Positions 1 through 12,297 of a DNA stretch of 64,000 bases are shown here, in pieces (the stretch's first letter is position 1; each line of letters begins with the position of its first letter). Source of the DNA: Phymorhynchus buccinoides (Eukaryota > Mollusca > Gastropoda > Neogastropoda > Raphitomidae). The stretch covers positions 38,818,660 to 38,882,659 of the forward strand of contig CM065682.1 in the NCBI GenBank assembly GCA_017654935.2. The letters are read 5' to 3'. Both the position numbers and the translations under genes were made by a program. A model generated the notes under the pieces. It ran no database searches and was not told where the DNA came from. It worked only from the letters and a program-made list of their open reading frames with translations.

Positions 1-319
1 GCTTTTTACCCCGTCTTCCCCTATTGATTTATTCTTTTTCTTTTCTTTTTTCCCCAACAAAACATGGGCAATCATGGAGTGGCATAAAAGACTGCCACTT
101 ATCTCAAAGTATCGCACCAAACATTGGTTCCGTATGGGAATACCGCTGAGTCACCTAATTCTAGAGTTGTGCTACATCAGTGTGTTGGCATTATCGACAG
201 TCAAGGCTGTTTGTTTATTATCGGATGAACAAACCCCTTTTCTCTTGTGTTAGAGAGTGGTGGTTGACGTCTTGACGGCTAATTGCTAGTGGAAGACAGA
301 ATGGCAGAATTGTTCATTT

Positions 320-740
320 TAAGCAACAAGCATGAAATTTGGTATGATGGTATCTGATGGTGTGTTTATCAATTCCTGACGTAGGGACATTTGGAATTCA
401 GCCTTTAACCCTTTCAGTACCAAGTGTATTTTTTGGGGGGACAAACATACATTTTAAAAACATTCTAGTGGTATGCATTTTCATGAAACAAGCATGAAAT
501 TTGGCATGATAGGTTCTTATGGCATGTTTATTGATTTCTGACGGAGGGACATTTTTAATTCAGCCTTTAACCCCTTCAGTGCCAAGGACCTTTTGATCGC
601 GGGCAGTTATAATTATAAAAAATTCTAGTGCGGTTGGGTATTTTCATGTAATAAGCATGAAATTTGGTACGATAGTTTCTTATGGTGTGTTTATCAATTT
701 CCGACGTAAGGACATTTGCAATGCAGGCTTTGATAATTAC
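320..740 (+). repeat. Three tandem units of about 161 bp
   Basis: Units begin AAGCATGAAATTTGGTA at 328, 489 and 653, and carry CCTTTAACCCTTTCAGTACC (398, 559) and GGGACATTT. The TTAACCCTTTCA block resembles the ends of the TTAA MITE family found later in the window, so the array may have grown from such an element. Confidence 0.85.
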
Positions 741-1505
741 AAAGACATTTATTAAATTGATTTTACCAATAATTATGATCATTCTTTTACACATTCTTCC
801 ATTAAAAATCTGTCATGTACAAAATTAACGGTTTTAACGGCCACAAACGAATTTTCCATATTCTGAATATTTCAAGTAGGCCTACTATTTCACAGTAGTT
901 CAGTTTTATATTTTTGTTCAGATCTGATCCTCCTTATTTATTTGAAGGAGATGGCAATTTCAGTTAAAAGTGAAAGTTAAATAACGGTCAAAAACGGTCA
1001 ATAGATCTCCTTCACTCATATCTCATTGAAATCTCTTTCATTCAAATCTAGTAAATTACATGACTTTTTTATGCAGTCTTCATGCCGACGTATTGAAGTC
1101 GAATATAATATTATTTCACATCTACGCTCTTCCAATGATTCGGTTAATGGGCTTTTTAGGTGGAGTTATTGTCCTTAGCGCTTACACCAGTGGTACTTAA
1201 TTTGAAGGCTGTTTCTAAGCAACGTCAAACTCACTCTCTTTTGCACAGCAAACAAAGATTATTGCCTTCTATTGATAAAGTAAGCCTGTAAGCCAGTAGA
1301 GTGATCACCAGTGGGGCGACCAGAAACGCTCATTCAGTATTTAAAGATGATAAACATATTTAAAAATCAAAATGGATTATTTAATTATTATCAGATTTGT
1401 CAGAATTTATGGCACCTATTTTAAAGCAATTTGGTTAGACACATTTTAAATGCAGCCTTAAATTTTAAATATTCAGAAGAGTAGACCTCAATGGGTACCT
1501 GAGGT
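741..1505. other. No gene seen
   Basis: AT-rich unique-looking sequence. No exon with supported splice sites, no clear repeat. Confidence 0.6.
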
Positions 1506-1509
1506 CACT

Positions 1510-1620
1510 TGAGGAAAAAGTCCTTCGGATGAGACTTCAAAAACCGAGGTCCTGTGCGCGAACGCATGCACAAGATCTTGCGCACACGTTTAAGCCCAAA
1601 CCACTATTCGGTACGAGTAG
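1510..1620 (+). mobile_element. SINE fragment of the same type
   Basis: TTCGGATGAGACTTCAAAAA followed by CCGAGGTCCTGTGCGCG and a GCGCACACGTTTAAG stretch matches the middle of the SINE at 15785-16180. Head and tail are not evident. Confidence 0.7.
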
Positions 1621-1734
1621 GCCGTGGGGTGGTTGACACGAATTCACACAGCACGCATCCTGTGCGCTATTAATGGTCTGAATGAAGACCGGTGAGCGCG
1701 GGGCAGGATAAACATCCCAGTTCTGGAAGAAGAG

Positions 1735-2160
1735 GAAGAAGACGGGGACACAGACACGGGGACATGTAGAGTGGGGACACACAGAGACAGGGACATAATA
1801 GGGGGGACACACAGGCTAAAATAGATATGGAAACACATAAAGACGGGGAGACATAAACATACGGAGATAGTGTGAGTGTGTTCTTTGGGTTTACGTCCTA
1901 GAAGTGATTCACAGTGTGAGTGTGTGTATGTGCATGACGTTTTGTGTCTGTTTGTGCAAGCGTGCGTGTGTCTGCGTGCGTGCGCCTGTGCGTGTGTATG
2001 TGTCTGTGTTTGTGCATGTCCCAGTGCGAGTGTGTGTATGTGCATGACGTTTTGTGCTGTTTGTGCGCGCGTGCTGCGCGCGCGTGCGCGTGTGTGTGTA
2101 TATGCGTACTACATGCCTGCGTGCCCGCGAGCGCGCGCGTGTGTAGTAAAATGACAGTGC
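1735..2160 (+). repeat. GGGGACACA-type repeat followed by TG-rich microsatellite
   Basis: 1735-1865 has degenerate GGGGACACAGAGACAGG units, the same words that form the palindrome at 15520-15775. 1890-2160 is TG/GC-rich, with a duplicated GTGTGTATGTGCATGACGTT (1920 and 2032). Frames here are of low complexity and not genes. Confidence 0.85.
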
Positions 2161-2164
2161 AAAG

Positions 2165-2850
2165 CAAACGAAAACCAGTGTAACAGATATTGAACTCACT
2201 AGCACGTAAAAACCGCTGTGAGCTAAAAAAAAATAAAAAAAAAATCGCCGGTCACCTAAATCGTGCGTGCGCAAAATTAGCCCCATGTGATACTAACTAG
2301 TGAGTTGAGTTCTGATAGCTCCGCAAAGAGAACGACTTCACTTTCCCGATGGTCCCTGGCGAGCGAAGGTTGGCAGACTGGGGGGGCCTCCGCCATTCTT
2401 TGTCTTTTACGAAGGTGAGCGATTCATCTCTTTCCACTGAATTCGTCCCTTTTAGCATTTTGGCCTCTTGATTAAAATGCATTGTTTAATGGGAATTAAA
2501 GACGAAACTGGTGATATTCTCTTTCTCATATTCGTTCCCGTTAAAAAATACTGTTTCTCCCTAGCATGTAAGACTTTTCGAACTTTTATTTGAAATCAGT
2601 TTTGGCGCGAAATGTCTTCGAATGTCTAACGAAGCATACCCTGACTTTTTCTCAGCAGGAAATTCCTCCACGTTTACCTCCTTATGAGTCGCATTCTAAA
2701 CAGGATGGTTTGATTACTATTAGGTGAAGAGGATAACTTTGAATAATGTTAACAGAATGTCGCCCCTTCTCTGTGAATTTGACTTTTGACATATTTTTAA
2801 GTGGTTTGCGTCTCCTTAAACTAAAACTAATCAAAAAGTGGTGGTTTTTT
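2165..2850. other. No gene seen; two dispersed repeat pieces
   Basis: AACGAAGCATACCCTGACTT at 2630 recurs at 4294, and GAATTTGACTTTT..CTAATCAAAAAGT (2775-2840) recurs at 63335-63410, so both are dispersed repeats. Nothing coding is supported. Confidence 0.6.
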
Positions 2851-2919
2851 TAGGTAGGTAGGTAGGTATATAGGGACAGGCTTTGATAGCCGTAGGCCTC
2901 GCGGCCTATATAACGTCCC

Positions 2920-3335
2920 CTGTGGCAGCGCAAAATGCTACAACGCGGCAAAATGTTACATTTGTAACAATTTGACGTCTTGTAACAATTTGCGCGGGAA
3001 GTCCTGCGGCTGTTACAAATGTAACATTTTGCGGGAGCGGTTTGTTGCAATTGCAACAGTTTTGCGTGAGGCGCCCACCTTTGATTGAAAGTGTTCAACG
3101 TTGTTGAAAATATTACAATTTAAACAAATTGCGCGAGGCGCCCGGGGCGCCTCATGCAAAATGCTACAATTCTAACAAAATTGTAACTATTTTGCCGCAG
3201 GCTTCCCGTGCAAAATGTTACAACGCGTCAAAATGTTACAATTCTAACATTTTGCGCGAGGAGCCCGGGGCACCTCGCGCAATTTGTTACAATTGTAGCA
3301 TTTTGACACGTTTTAACATTTTGCGCTGCCACATC
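2920..3335. mobile_element. GC-rich foldback element
   Basis: Ends TGTGGCAGCGCAAAAT and ATTTTGCGCTGCCACA are a perfect 16-bp inverted repeat. The interior is a chain of shorter inverted motifs (AAAATGTTACAA, GCGCGAGGCGCCCGGGGCGC). The sequence can fold into a long branched hairpin. No coding capacity; probably a MITE. Confidence 0.8.
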
Positions 3336-3339
3336 CCCT

Positions 3340-4065
3340 CTTTGAATGAGTATTTTTGTTATTAATTATTTGTTTGTTTGTTGGTCTGGTTGCACGCCTA
3401 TAAATAATAATGTTCAATGCCATCCATTAATCAAAACCACAGAAACGATCTTTGAATCTTGGACTTGTATCCAAAAGGTTCTTTGTTTTGGAATGGCTTC
3501 GTTTATTCATCAAAACGTTTACATTTTGTTTTTAATTTTGTGTTTTCGCCCAAAATATTTTTCAATTCATTAATTTCCCCCGTGGGGATACCGGGGGGTC
3601 TTCCGTACAAATAGTCCCCCCACCTTCTGGAAGTTCTATGCTTGTAACTTCCTCTAATCCGTCTTTGACTGCCTTTTTCCTTGCTTTTGTGTCATCTATC
3701 TTTCTGAGTTTTGTTTGCCCATTCTCCTGCCTTTAAAAAAACAACCTACCATTAGTTTTCTCCTTTGAGCTCCTCCGAAATCGGAATGTGTCGGCTGAAT
3801 GCAGTGAGGACACCAGTGAAAACTGGAAAACGGACACATACGTATCCATTGTGGCCTCTTGACCCGGGAACGCAGAAGAAGAATTCGTTGTCTGTGTGCA
3901 TTGCATGCCTTTAAATGTTTGGTTAATTTTAATCAGGGAAACGGGAAAACGCATTTTGGGTTGAAAGAGCTATTTTTGAAAAGGATTGCTTGTCTGTGTA
4001 AATGGGCAATATCTATGTAGCATCCCACAAACGGGTCCAAGAAAATCCACTTGGACAAACTTGAA
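3340..4065. other. No gene; fragment of the foldback/SINE-like repeat
   Basis: 3590-3760 (CCACCTTCTGGAAGTTCTAT and following, to CATTCTCCTGCC) belongs to the family at 57719-58100. GGAATGGCTTCGTTTATTCA at 3490 recurs at 63436. The remainder looks unique. Confidence 0.65.
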
Positions 4066-4195
4066 TCACCTTCACGCACCCACGCACGCACTCATGCATG
4101 CACGCACGCACATACACGCATGCGTGCGCGCGCACACACGCGCACACGCACACGCACACGCACGCACACACACACACACACACACCACATTCTAA
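4066..4195 (+). repeat. CA/GC-rich microsatellite
   Basis: CACGCACGCA and CACACACA runs of varying phase, about 120 bp. Confidence 0.95.
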
Positions 4196-4910
4196 CAGTT
4201 CCTTACATCATACACACCTTCTGACAGTTCGGTACATGAAGATGAAATTGCATTGACGTTTGTTGACAAAAATCCGCTCAAACTAACGAAGCATACCCTG
4301 ACTTTCTCAGCAGGAAATTCCCCCACTTTAGCAACTTTTTTTCATATAATCAAATCATCAGTTATCAAAATATCAAGTTCATCGTTTGTCGTTTTTATCT
4401 TTAAACTGAAATAAACGTTGATTCTAATTTGTACTAGATTCCATTTTCTACTGGTTGTCAGTACAAATTGTACAAAATCGGAATTCTAATTTGTACTAGG
4501 ATTCTGAATCCTCCTGGATTCCAGTTTCTACTGTGACGTATACACTTTTTGTATTTAAGGCTTATTGATCCAGATCCAGTCTTAGCTTTCACGTTGTGAA
4601 AAACGGGTTGGTACGCCGATGGGGACATTTCCCAGGGACTCCTCTGCATTGTATCTGATGGTCACCAAGCCGGGAGTTCGAGCTATGTGCCTCTGTATAC
4701 TTACAGTGTGTGCCTGCCCCCCAGTAATACAACACGGACTTACAGGGCTGGAGCAGGGCTGCTCTTGTTTTGTCCCATCAGCACCTTCGGCCGTTTATTA
4801 TTTTATTTTTTTGGACTCTCCCAATATGAGCTCGATGTACATTTTAACTTCTAATAGTATTTTGCAGATGTCCAGCTGTCGCGGAGTCGTGGTCCTCAAC
4901 ACTACCTCAG

Positions 4911-5990
4911 CCGTGTTCCCTGCCACAGTCATTCCGGGCTTCCATCTGACAACATAGGGTGGACGTCTGCTACAAAAGCTGTTCCCCTGCCACAGTCATT
5001 CTGGGCTTCCATCTGACAACATAGGGTGGACGTCTGCTGCAAAAGATGTTCCCCTGCCACAGTCATTCCGGGCTTCCATCTGACAACATAGGGTGGACGT
5101 CTGCTGCAAAAGCTGTTCCCCTGCCACAGTCATTCTGGGCTTCCATCTGACAACATAGGGTGGACGCCTGCTGCAAAAGCTGTTCCCCTGCCACAGTCAT
5201 TATGGGCTTCCATCTGACAACATAGGGTGGACGTCTGCTGCAAAAGATGTTCCCCTGCCACAGTCATTATGGGCTTCCATCTGACAACATAGGGTGGACG
5301 TCTGCTGCAAAAGCTGTTCCCCTGCCACAGTCATTCTGGGCTTCCATCTGACAACATAGGGTGGACGCCTGCTGCAAAAGCTGTTCCCCTGCCACAGTCA
5401 TTATGGGCTTCCATCTGACAACATAGGGTGGACGTCTGCTGCAAAAGCTGTTCCCCTGCCACAGTCATTCCGGGCTTCCATCTGACAACATAGGGTGGAC
5501 GCCTGCTGCAAAAGCTGTTCCCCTGCCACAGTCATTCTGGGCTTCCATCTGACAACATAGGGTGGACGTCTGCTGCAAAAGCTGTTACCCTGCCACAGTC
5601 ATTATGGGCTTCCATCTGACAACATAGGGTGGACGTCTGCTGCAAAAGCTGTTCCCCTGCCACAGTCATTATGGGCTTCCATCTGACAACATAGGGTGGA
5701 CGCCTGCTGCAAAAGCTGTTCCCCTGCCACAGTCATTATGGGCTTCCATCTGACAACATAGGGTGGACGTCTGCTGCAAAAGATGTTCCCCTGCCACAGT
5801 CATTCTGGGCTTCCATCTGGCAACATAGGGTGGACGTCTGCTGCAAAAGATGTTCCCCTGCCACAGTCATTCCGGGCTTCCATCTGACAATATAGGGTGG
5901 ACGTCTGCTGCAAAAGCTGTTACCCTGCCACAGTCATTCCGGGCTTCCATCTGACAACACAGGTTGGACGCCTGCTGCAAAAGCTGTCCA
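4911..5990 (+). repeat. 67-bp minisatellite, about 16 units
   Basis: The unit contains CCTGCCACAGTCATT, GGGCTTCCATCTGACAAC, ATAGGGTGGACG and CTGCTGCAAAAGCTGTT. Units differ at a few fixed positions (CATTCC/CATTCT/CATTAT; GACGTC/GACGCC; GCTG/GATG) that occur in mixed order, suggesting higher-order shuffling. The first and last units are more diverged, as expected of array edges. Confidence 0.97.
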
Positions 5991-5999
5991 CACGACTAG

Positions 6000-6820
6000 G
6001 TTGGTGTTTTATTTTCTATTAACTCGCTCATCAGATATAATAGTTTACAAATGATCTGCATGCTTGGCAATGATATACACTGGCTGAATGTTTAGGTTAA
6101 CATGCATTTTGTGTGGCGTTGGGTAATAATGGGCACAACTTGTAGCGACGTGATGACTCTTGGCAGCAGGAAATAGAAACTTGGAATTGTAATAGACTTG
6201 TAATCAACAGGGCATATAATTGTAAAACCTAAGATGCATTTCTTGTATAAGATGAAAAATATAGTTAATTTGTCAAAAGTGATAGTTTCATGTTGTAGAG
6301 AAACGTATGAATAGACTATTTAAAGACTACTTGACGATCTTAACCTGCCAATGTCAATCGTTGTGTGGCCAATGTCAAAATTCTGTTTTTATTTTCAGTG
6401 ATGCTTCATTTGGATCGATTGAATACAATCAGTGTAGATTCCTCTTCGGTTGAAGTAGCCGACTTAGGACACGCACACACACATATCAATGCAATCGGTA
6501 AGTTCCGTGCGGAAACCTCATACACTTACGTAAGAAATAAGCGGATATGATTGTGCATGGGCTTCCGCGTGTAATGTGCACACTCTTTCATATTTCTTAC
6601 TTCCAGATTTGTTTTGCAGATTGCGCATGGATTGCCACGCCGAACTTTGCACGGATATGTGGGTGTGCACTTATTCCATTAAAAAGCGATTCAGTAGTTA
6701 GTTACCTGTAGCGAACTGAAATCTAATAGACAGACTCAATCGAGTCAATGACAACTTATTGACCTCTGTAGCTAACTCATTTGTTGCTCCCTGGTATTGT
6801 GCAGATTCCAGGGGTAGAAG
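6000..6820. other. No gene seen
   Basis: AT-rich sequence with no supported exon or repeat. Confidence 0.6.
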
Positions 6821-6824
6821 AGGA

Positions 6825-7195
6825 TCATCCATCGTGATTACCATCACCCACAGTCATGGGAAGTCCATTCTCCCTGATGACCATCATCCAGTGTCACGGG
6901 AAGAGGACCATCCATCCTGATGACCATCACCCACAGTCATGGGAAGACCATCCTTCCTGATGACCATCATCCAGTGTCATGGGAAGAGGACCATCCATCC
7001 TGATGACCATCACCCACAGTCATGGGAAGTCCATCCTTCCTGATGACCACCATCCAGTGTCATGGGAAGAGGACCACCCCTCCTGAAGACCATCACCCAC
7101 AGTCATGAGAAGACCATCCTTCCCGACGACCATCCCCCACAGAGGCATGAGAAGAGGACCATCCCTCCTGAAGACCATCATCCACAGTCATGGGC
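6825..7195 (+). repeat. Degenerate minisatellite of CATCCTGATGACCATCA units
   Basis: Units of about 40-45 bp pairing CCTGATGACCATCA, CAGTCATGGGAAG and AGGACCATCCAT, roughly eight to nine copies. A 93-codon frame here is repeat-derived. Confidence 0.88.
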
Positions 7196-7199
7196 ACAC

Positions 7200-8695
7200 C
7201 AACTATCGGCGCCAGCTCATCTCCAGGCTTTGGTGTTGCAGGTCCTGCCTGTCCCGCCTTCATCGGTAGGCCTTTGTCTCTTATCAGCTAAAACGAATAG
7301 AATAATACTTACCTTTGTGATTGCCGGTGTTGCTATCACTTAGGTTTTAATAGTAAATTATTATTAATTCCCTCTTTTGTAAAGTTTGGTGGTGCAGTGT
7401 AATGTGATGCGACAATGAGTGGTGGTATAGAATTGAGGTTGAAAATATTTTTAATGGGCTGAACACGCCATGCCTTTAACTAGTTTAAGCGTTTTGTAGA
7501 TATGTTTTCAGTTAACAGTAGCAAGCATATTACTGTCTATACAATGTAATGAAACTGCTTTATGCATTAATGCAGCATCGACTTCATAAGATGGAGTATG
7601 CTAGCAATAAGCCTTGGCAAGAAGCGATGGAGTTGATTTATGCAGTGTTATCACCCAAAGCTCTTTCGGTGATGTATGTATGCACTAAAGCATTCCATAC
7701 CCACTTAAATCCTCAAGGATAGCGTCTGGAGTAGTCTGCAAGTCTAATTCACTAGGCTACTATTCAAGCAAAACCAATACAAAGGCGTCAGAGCTGTTCC
7801 GTCGCACACAGTCAAGCTATTTATTTAAGACAATCTATAAATCTTATATTAAAAAAAAGCAGGAGAAAGTTAGATTAGCGTCCAATCGGTCAGACCCTTA
7901 CGGACGGGAACAAAAGAAGAAACAAAGCACCCAGCACGTCCTTTAAGTATTTTGGCTGTATGTTCTACATAGTATTTCAATTATATTTTTCATCAGATTC
8001 ATTGTAAAAACTTTTTGTTGAGCAGTATCATGAAACCTATTTAGTAAAACAATGTTCTTATAATATAATTCACTTAGTATTGCAAACAAATAAAATTGCC
8101 CATGAGTGAAAATGTACCAGTTTGAAATGAATACAACTAATTTACGCACATACAACATATTCGTGACTTTTATTTATGAAAAGTTACTTATGGTAAACTA
8201 ATTGGGCTTGAAAAAACTTCTGAAAATATAGATGAACTAAATGTTCCTCCCGAAACAGCTGTGGTTTCATTTCGATGTATACATGTTTGCCTACCATTCC
8301 TATTTATTCATGTGTGATGTTTCCCTTTAGTTTGCAGGTATCGGGGAACGAGGCATTCCGCCATGATGACCACTGTCCACAGGTCGCTGACCTGCCAAAC
8401 ATTGACGTCTGCTCATCTAGTCAACGGTGTTTCATCTCTACTCGATACATATCGATACTCATCGGTACTGGCGGATAGTCATCTGCTCACCGATGTTGCA
8501 GATATGGGCTGATTCACCTTCATAGGTATGCATGTTTTATACAGTTGATATAGAACGATTATGATACATTTTGTCAAAACGATCACTTGATCTTCTGTTA
8601 AATAAAATCAAGCCAATGTTTTCCTTCCTGCATTAATCTTTATTTTGCTTATTTGGAGTTCAGTTATAAAAAATGTCTGATTCTTACTGTTAATT
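7200..8695. other. No gene seen
   Basis: Mostly AT-rich. Short frames have no motif and no supported splice sites. Confidence 0.55.
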
Positions 8696-8699
8696 CTTT

Positions 8700-8829
8700 C
8701 AAAGACCCCCCACGTCACGTGTCATATTCCCTCTTATGCATGGAAAATTTCTTAAGATTTCTTACCAGATATAAGAGGGAAAACACGTGAAAACCATGAT
8801 TTGGATACGTGACGTGGTGGGTCTTTAAG
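8700..8829. mobile_element. Short MITE with 20-bp inverted ends
   Basis: AAAGACCCCCCACGTCACGT at the left is the near complement of ACGTGACGTGGTGGGTCTTT at the right. Nested CCCTCTTAT / ATAAGAGGG makes an inner stem. About 130 bp, non-coding. Confidence 0.85.
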
Positions 8830-9159
8830 ACGGTAAGGCAGATAATTTAAAGACATTTAAAAGCAAGACAAGTTGCCTTTCCATCGTATACATTATATTC
8901 TCTAGCAGACGAAAATGTGTACTTTGTCATATTTAATGTGTATCCAGATTTCTCATAATGCTTTTTTTGTTTGTTTTGCAGACAATGGGCTTTTTGGTGT
9001 TTACGCATGGCCTTTCCAAAATTGAAGAGGGTGTTCATCTCCTTAACGTATCGTCTACCCCCTCCTACCCCCCGACACATTGCTCCAGGCATGTCGCCTT
9101 CATGGGTGTGAATCGAAGCCGCAGATTTGTCATCATAGCATCAAAAACAAAAACCAGAA

Positions 9160-9710
9160 GTCGGGCGTCATCGTCTTTACAATCAACTTCATCTTGTCAC
9201 CGTCAACGTTATTTCTTCCTCCACATCATACATCTCGTCTTTGTGTCATCGTCAGCATCATCTTCATCGTCGACGTCTTCGTTTTGTCTTTGTCTTTACG
9301 GTCGACGTCGTCGTCGTCATCGTCTAGGTCAACTACAATGAAATCAACAATGTCGTTGTCATCGTAGTTATCTTCATGGAAATCAACGAAGTGACAATAT
9401 TCATCATCGCATCTTCGCCGCCGTCATCGTCGTCATCATGGGAATCATCATTCTCATCAACGAAGTGACAATATTCATCACCGTCTCTTCGTCATCGTCG
9501 TCGTCATCATCATCATGGAAATCATCATTCTCAACGAAGTGACAATATTCATCGTCTCTTCGCCGCCGTCGTCGTCGTCATCATCATCATGGAAATCAAC
9601 GAAGTGACAATAATCATCATCGTCTCTTCGCCGCCGTCATCGTCTTCATCATCATGGAAATCATCATTCTGCATCAACGAAGTGACACTATTCATCGTGA
9701 CTAAGCTTGA
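9160..9710 (+). repeat. CATCGTC-rich imperfect repeat
   Basis: 9240-9380 is low-complexity CATCGTCGTC. 9380-9700 has about four or five units of roughly 70-85 bp with ATCAACGAAGTGACAATA and TCGTCTCTTCGCCGCCGTC. Apparent Ser/Arg-rich frames are by-products. Confidence 0.88.
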
Positions 9711-9711
9711 C

Positions 9712-10660
9712 TAATGTGGGAAACCGCAGTGTGGGGTTCATTTAGTACAAATGTTTTCATTCATTTTTGTGTATGATTTTGTTGCTAACCTAGATAATTC
9801 GTTTTTATATCGATACTTTTTGTGTGTGTGTGTATTTGCTCTTGAAGCCATGTAGCATGTAAATATGGGTAACCACAGAGTGCTTTTCTTTTACTGATGT
9901 TCTTTTTGTGCCTTTGATACGTGTCGTAAAATTGATTATTCGTTTTTTATTTCAATACCGACTTTATGTCGTCTTCCTATCTTGTCATTGTAAAGCGCGT
10001 AAAGCATATTATGTTTCCAGATTGGTCATTAAAAGGGGATGCCGGAGAACCCTTTCTATTGCCTCCTGCTTATTTTAATGTTCAGTTGATATTCAAAATT
10101 GTTGAATAATGTCAAAGTATACGGATATAGCAGTTCTGTGCCATATAGAAATGTAACATTTTGCAGTGTTTTAAAAGCTGTTTGTCTTGTGAAATGTGTC
10201 AAAAATACTTGGAAACAATGGTGTGCTGGTTTAGGCTGTATCGGACCATTCAGCGTGGTTCACAGACGGTGGTTGTGGGTTTCATTCTAAGTTTCCCTAA
10301 CAAAATTAACGTTCAGTGAAAACTCGGTCGAACGAAATTAGCAACCACTTTCTTTCGCCAAAGTCGAACAGTCCTGCACGGCCTTTAACTTTACGCACGA
10401 TATGTAAATATTTTCTTTAAGGAATGTTTTTGCACACTTCTCCCCCGCGGGTTTCCACCTTGTCGTGGTGGGGGAGCTTTAAACTAAGAGTAGCCCCTCA
10501 TCCCCATTTTTCATTTTCACCATCCTCTTTTACAATTTATGACATGCTAGGTGTTTTTTTTTTTTTATTGTTCACTGGCTTTCACGCGTGAGACCTTACG
10601 CACTTGAGTGGGCACATGTTGCCCATTCTGCAGTGCATATTTGCCAATATGGCCTTTTTA
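9712..10660. other. No gene seen
   Basis: Unique-looking sequence. A short hairpin TTTCCACCTTGTCGTGGTGG at 10450 is the only structure noticed. Confidence 0.55.
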
Positions 10661-10664
10661 TATA

Positions 10665-12297
10665 CACTACTCACAAAAAGTTAAGGATCACTATGAGAAA
10701 ACAGGTGCGCAATAAACTCCGTTCGCTCCTGTTATTTTTTTCTCAGTCAAGCCAAATTGTTATGAATTCTTGTTCAGCTGTAAGTGGGCGATGTTGTGTT
10801 AGTGGAAACATTGCACGTGATTCTCTATTACTGAGCTTGGCAGCAAAAGAAAAAGCGGAAACTTGCGAAAAAGGACCTTGTTTTGGATCGTTCTGCATGA
10901 ACACATTGCACAAGCCAGATGGAAAAACCATTATGCACGTGCAAGCACTGCTGTTTATGTGTGAGATGCTGTCTCTTGCTTGGCTTTATAAGAAGACATA
11001 CCACCAGTATTAGGCCTGATTTGACAATGCCTCCACGACGAAAATTGAGCGAGTTGGATAGGGGACGAGCTGTTGCATGGTTCCAAGATGGTGTTCCCAA
11101 GCGAGAAGTGGCCAGGCGACTTCAGGTGTCCATCTCGGTCATTGTCAGACTGATTCAACGCTTCACAGCCACTGGGAGGGTCCATGAAAGACGCAGATCT
11201 GGTCGACCGAAGAAGACAACTCCACGTGAAGATCGTCTCATTGAACGACAAGCCCTGCAGACAAGAACAGCCTCTTCCAGCATCATTCGAAGGCAGCTGA
11301 GGGTGGCTACTAACATCAACATCAGCCAGCAGACCATACGGAACCGCCTTCATGGGTTTAACCTCCGTTCTCGTCGCCCAGCTGTACGGCCACGCTTAAC
11401 TCCAGCCCATAGGGCAGCACGCCGCGCCTTCTGCAGACGTCACGTGAGGTGGACACGTCAGCAATGGTCCCAGGTCCTGTTCAGTGATGAATCACGCTTC
11501 ACCCTGAACCACAACGACGGCCGACTGAGGGTCTGGAGGCGCCCAGGGGAACGCTTTATTGACGCCACTGTCCAAGAAAAGGTGGCCTTTGGTGGAGGTT
11601 CTGTAATGGTCTGGGGGGCCTTCAGCCTTCACCACAGAACACCCTTGTATCATGTACAGGGTAACCTGACTGGCCTCCGATACCGGGATGAGATCCTTCG
11701 ACCGCTGGCTGTGCCTACACTGCAGCAGATGGGACCGCCGGCTGTCTACCAGGATGACAACGCTCGCCCCCACAGGGCAAGGGTGATCAACGACTTCCTG
11801 CAGCAGTCTGGAGTCAACAGAATGGAGTGGCCAGCATGCAGTCCCGATCTCAACCCGATTGAGAACCTCTGGGATGAGCTGGATCGCAAAGTGAGGAGCA
11901 ACCACCCCCCTCCCAGGGATGCCCAGCACCTCTACCAGATGCTGCAGGCTGAGTGGCAGGCGCTTCCACAGAGGATCTTCACCACCCTGGTCAACTCCAT
12001 GAGGACTCGCTGCGTCGAGTGCCAGAACAGCCATGGCGGATACACGCATTACTGAACTTTTGGGAGCATCAGAATGCCCTGTCTTGTGATTTCAATGACT
12101 TTGGGAAATCAAATTTCGATACGTACCCACTTTGATCAAATGTACAGACCAAACGATTGCTCGAAATTGAAGGCAATTGTGTATCGTTATCACTAAAGCA
12201 TTGAATTAAATGTTGGCCAAAATTCAACGCATTGGCTTTCTTATTTGGAAAGTTATGAATTAGTTTGCAAGTGATCCTTAACTTTTTGTGGATAGCT
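10665..12297 (+). mobile_element. Tc1-like transposon, structurally intact
   Basis: 1633 bp. Terminal inverted repeats share CACAAAAAGTTAAGGATCAC (10672-10691 and the complement at 12271-12290) plus weaker outer matches, and the element is flanked by the TA target duplication (10663-10664, 12298-12299). It carries one uninterrupted transposase frame. Internal parts of the repeats are short, so this is the short-TIR Tc1 type. Confidence 0.95.
11027..12055 (+). CDS. Tc1-family transposase, DD34E, uninterrupted
   Basis: 342 residues from ATG at 11027, the usual length for Tc1 transposases. The open frame extends upstream to 10919, but MPPRRKLSELDRGRAV at 11027 fits the family start. Two helix-turn-helix units (REVARRLQVSISVI; TNINISQQTIRN) are linked by the GRPKKT hook, so it should bind its own terminal repeats. 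The catalytic triad is Asp in FSDESRF, Asp in YQDDNARPH and Glu in NPIENLWDE, with 34 residues between the last two. A Gly-rich loop (FGGGSVMVWG) is present. There is no stop or frameshift. Confidence 0.95.
   Translation: MPPRRKLSELDRGRAVAWFQDGVPKREVARRLQVSISVIVRLIQRFTATGRVHERRRSGRPKKTTPREDRLIERQALQTRTASSSIIRRQLRVATNINISQQTIRNRLHGFNLRSRRPAVRPRLTPAHRAARRAFCRRHVRWTRQQWSQVLFSDESRFTLNHNDGRLRVWRRPGERFIDATVQEKVAFGGGSVMVWGAFSLHHRTPLYHVQGNLTGLRYRDEILRPLAVPTLQQMGPPAVYQDDNARPHRARVINDFLQQSGVNRMEWPACSPDLNPIENLWDELDRKVRSNHPPPRDAQHLYQMLQAEWQALPQRIFTTLVNSMRTRCVECQNSHGGYTHY

Noticed and set aside
1876..2286. Overlapping frames rich in Cys/Val or His/Thr
   Set aside because: Translations of a TG/CA microsatellite in several frames; no other support.
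4619..4957. 112-codon frame
   Set aside because: No motif, no splice logic; its end falls in the 67-bp satellite.
8958..9367. Ser/Arg-rich frames resembling SR proteins
   Set aside because: Produced by CATCGTC-type low-complexity DNA; open in several frames at once.
10919..11026. Upstream extension of the Tc1 transposase frame
   Set aside because: The added 36 residues are Cys-rich and unlike the family; the Met at 11027 gives the normal N-terminus and length.
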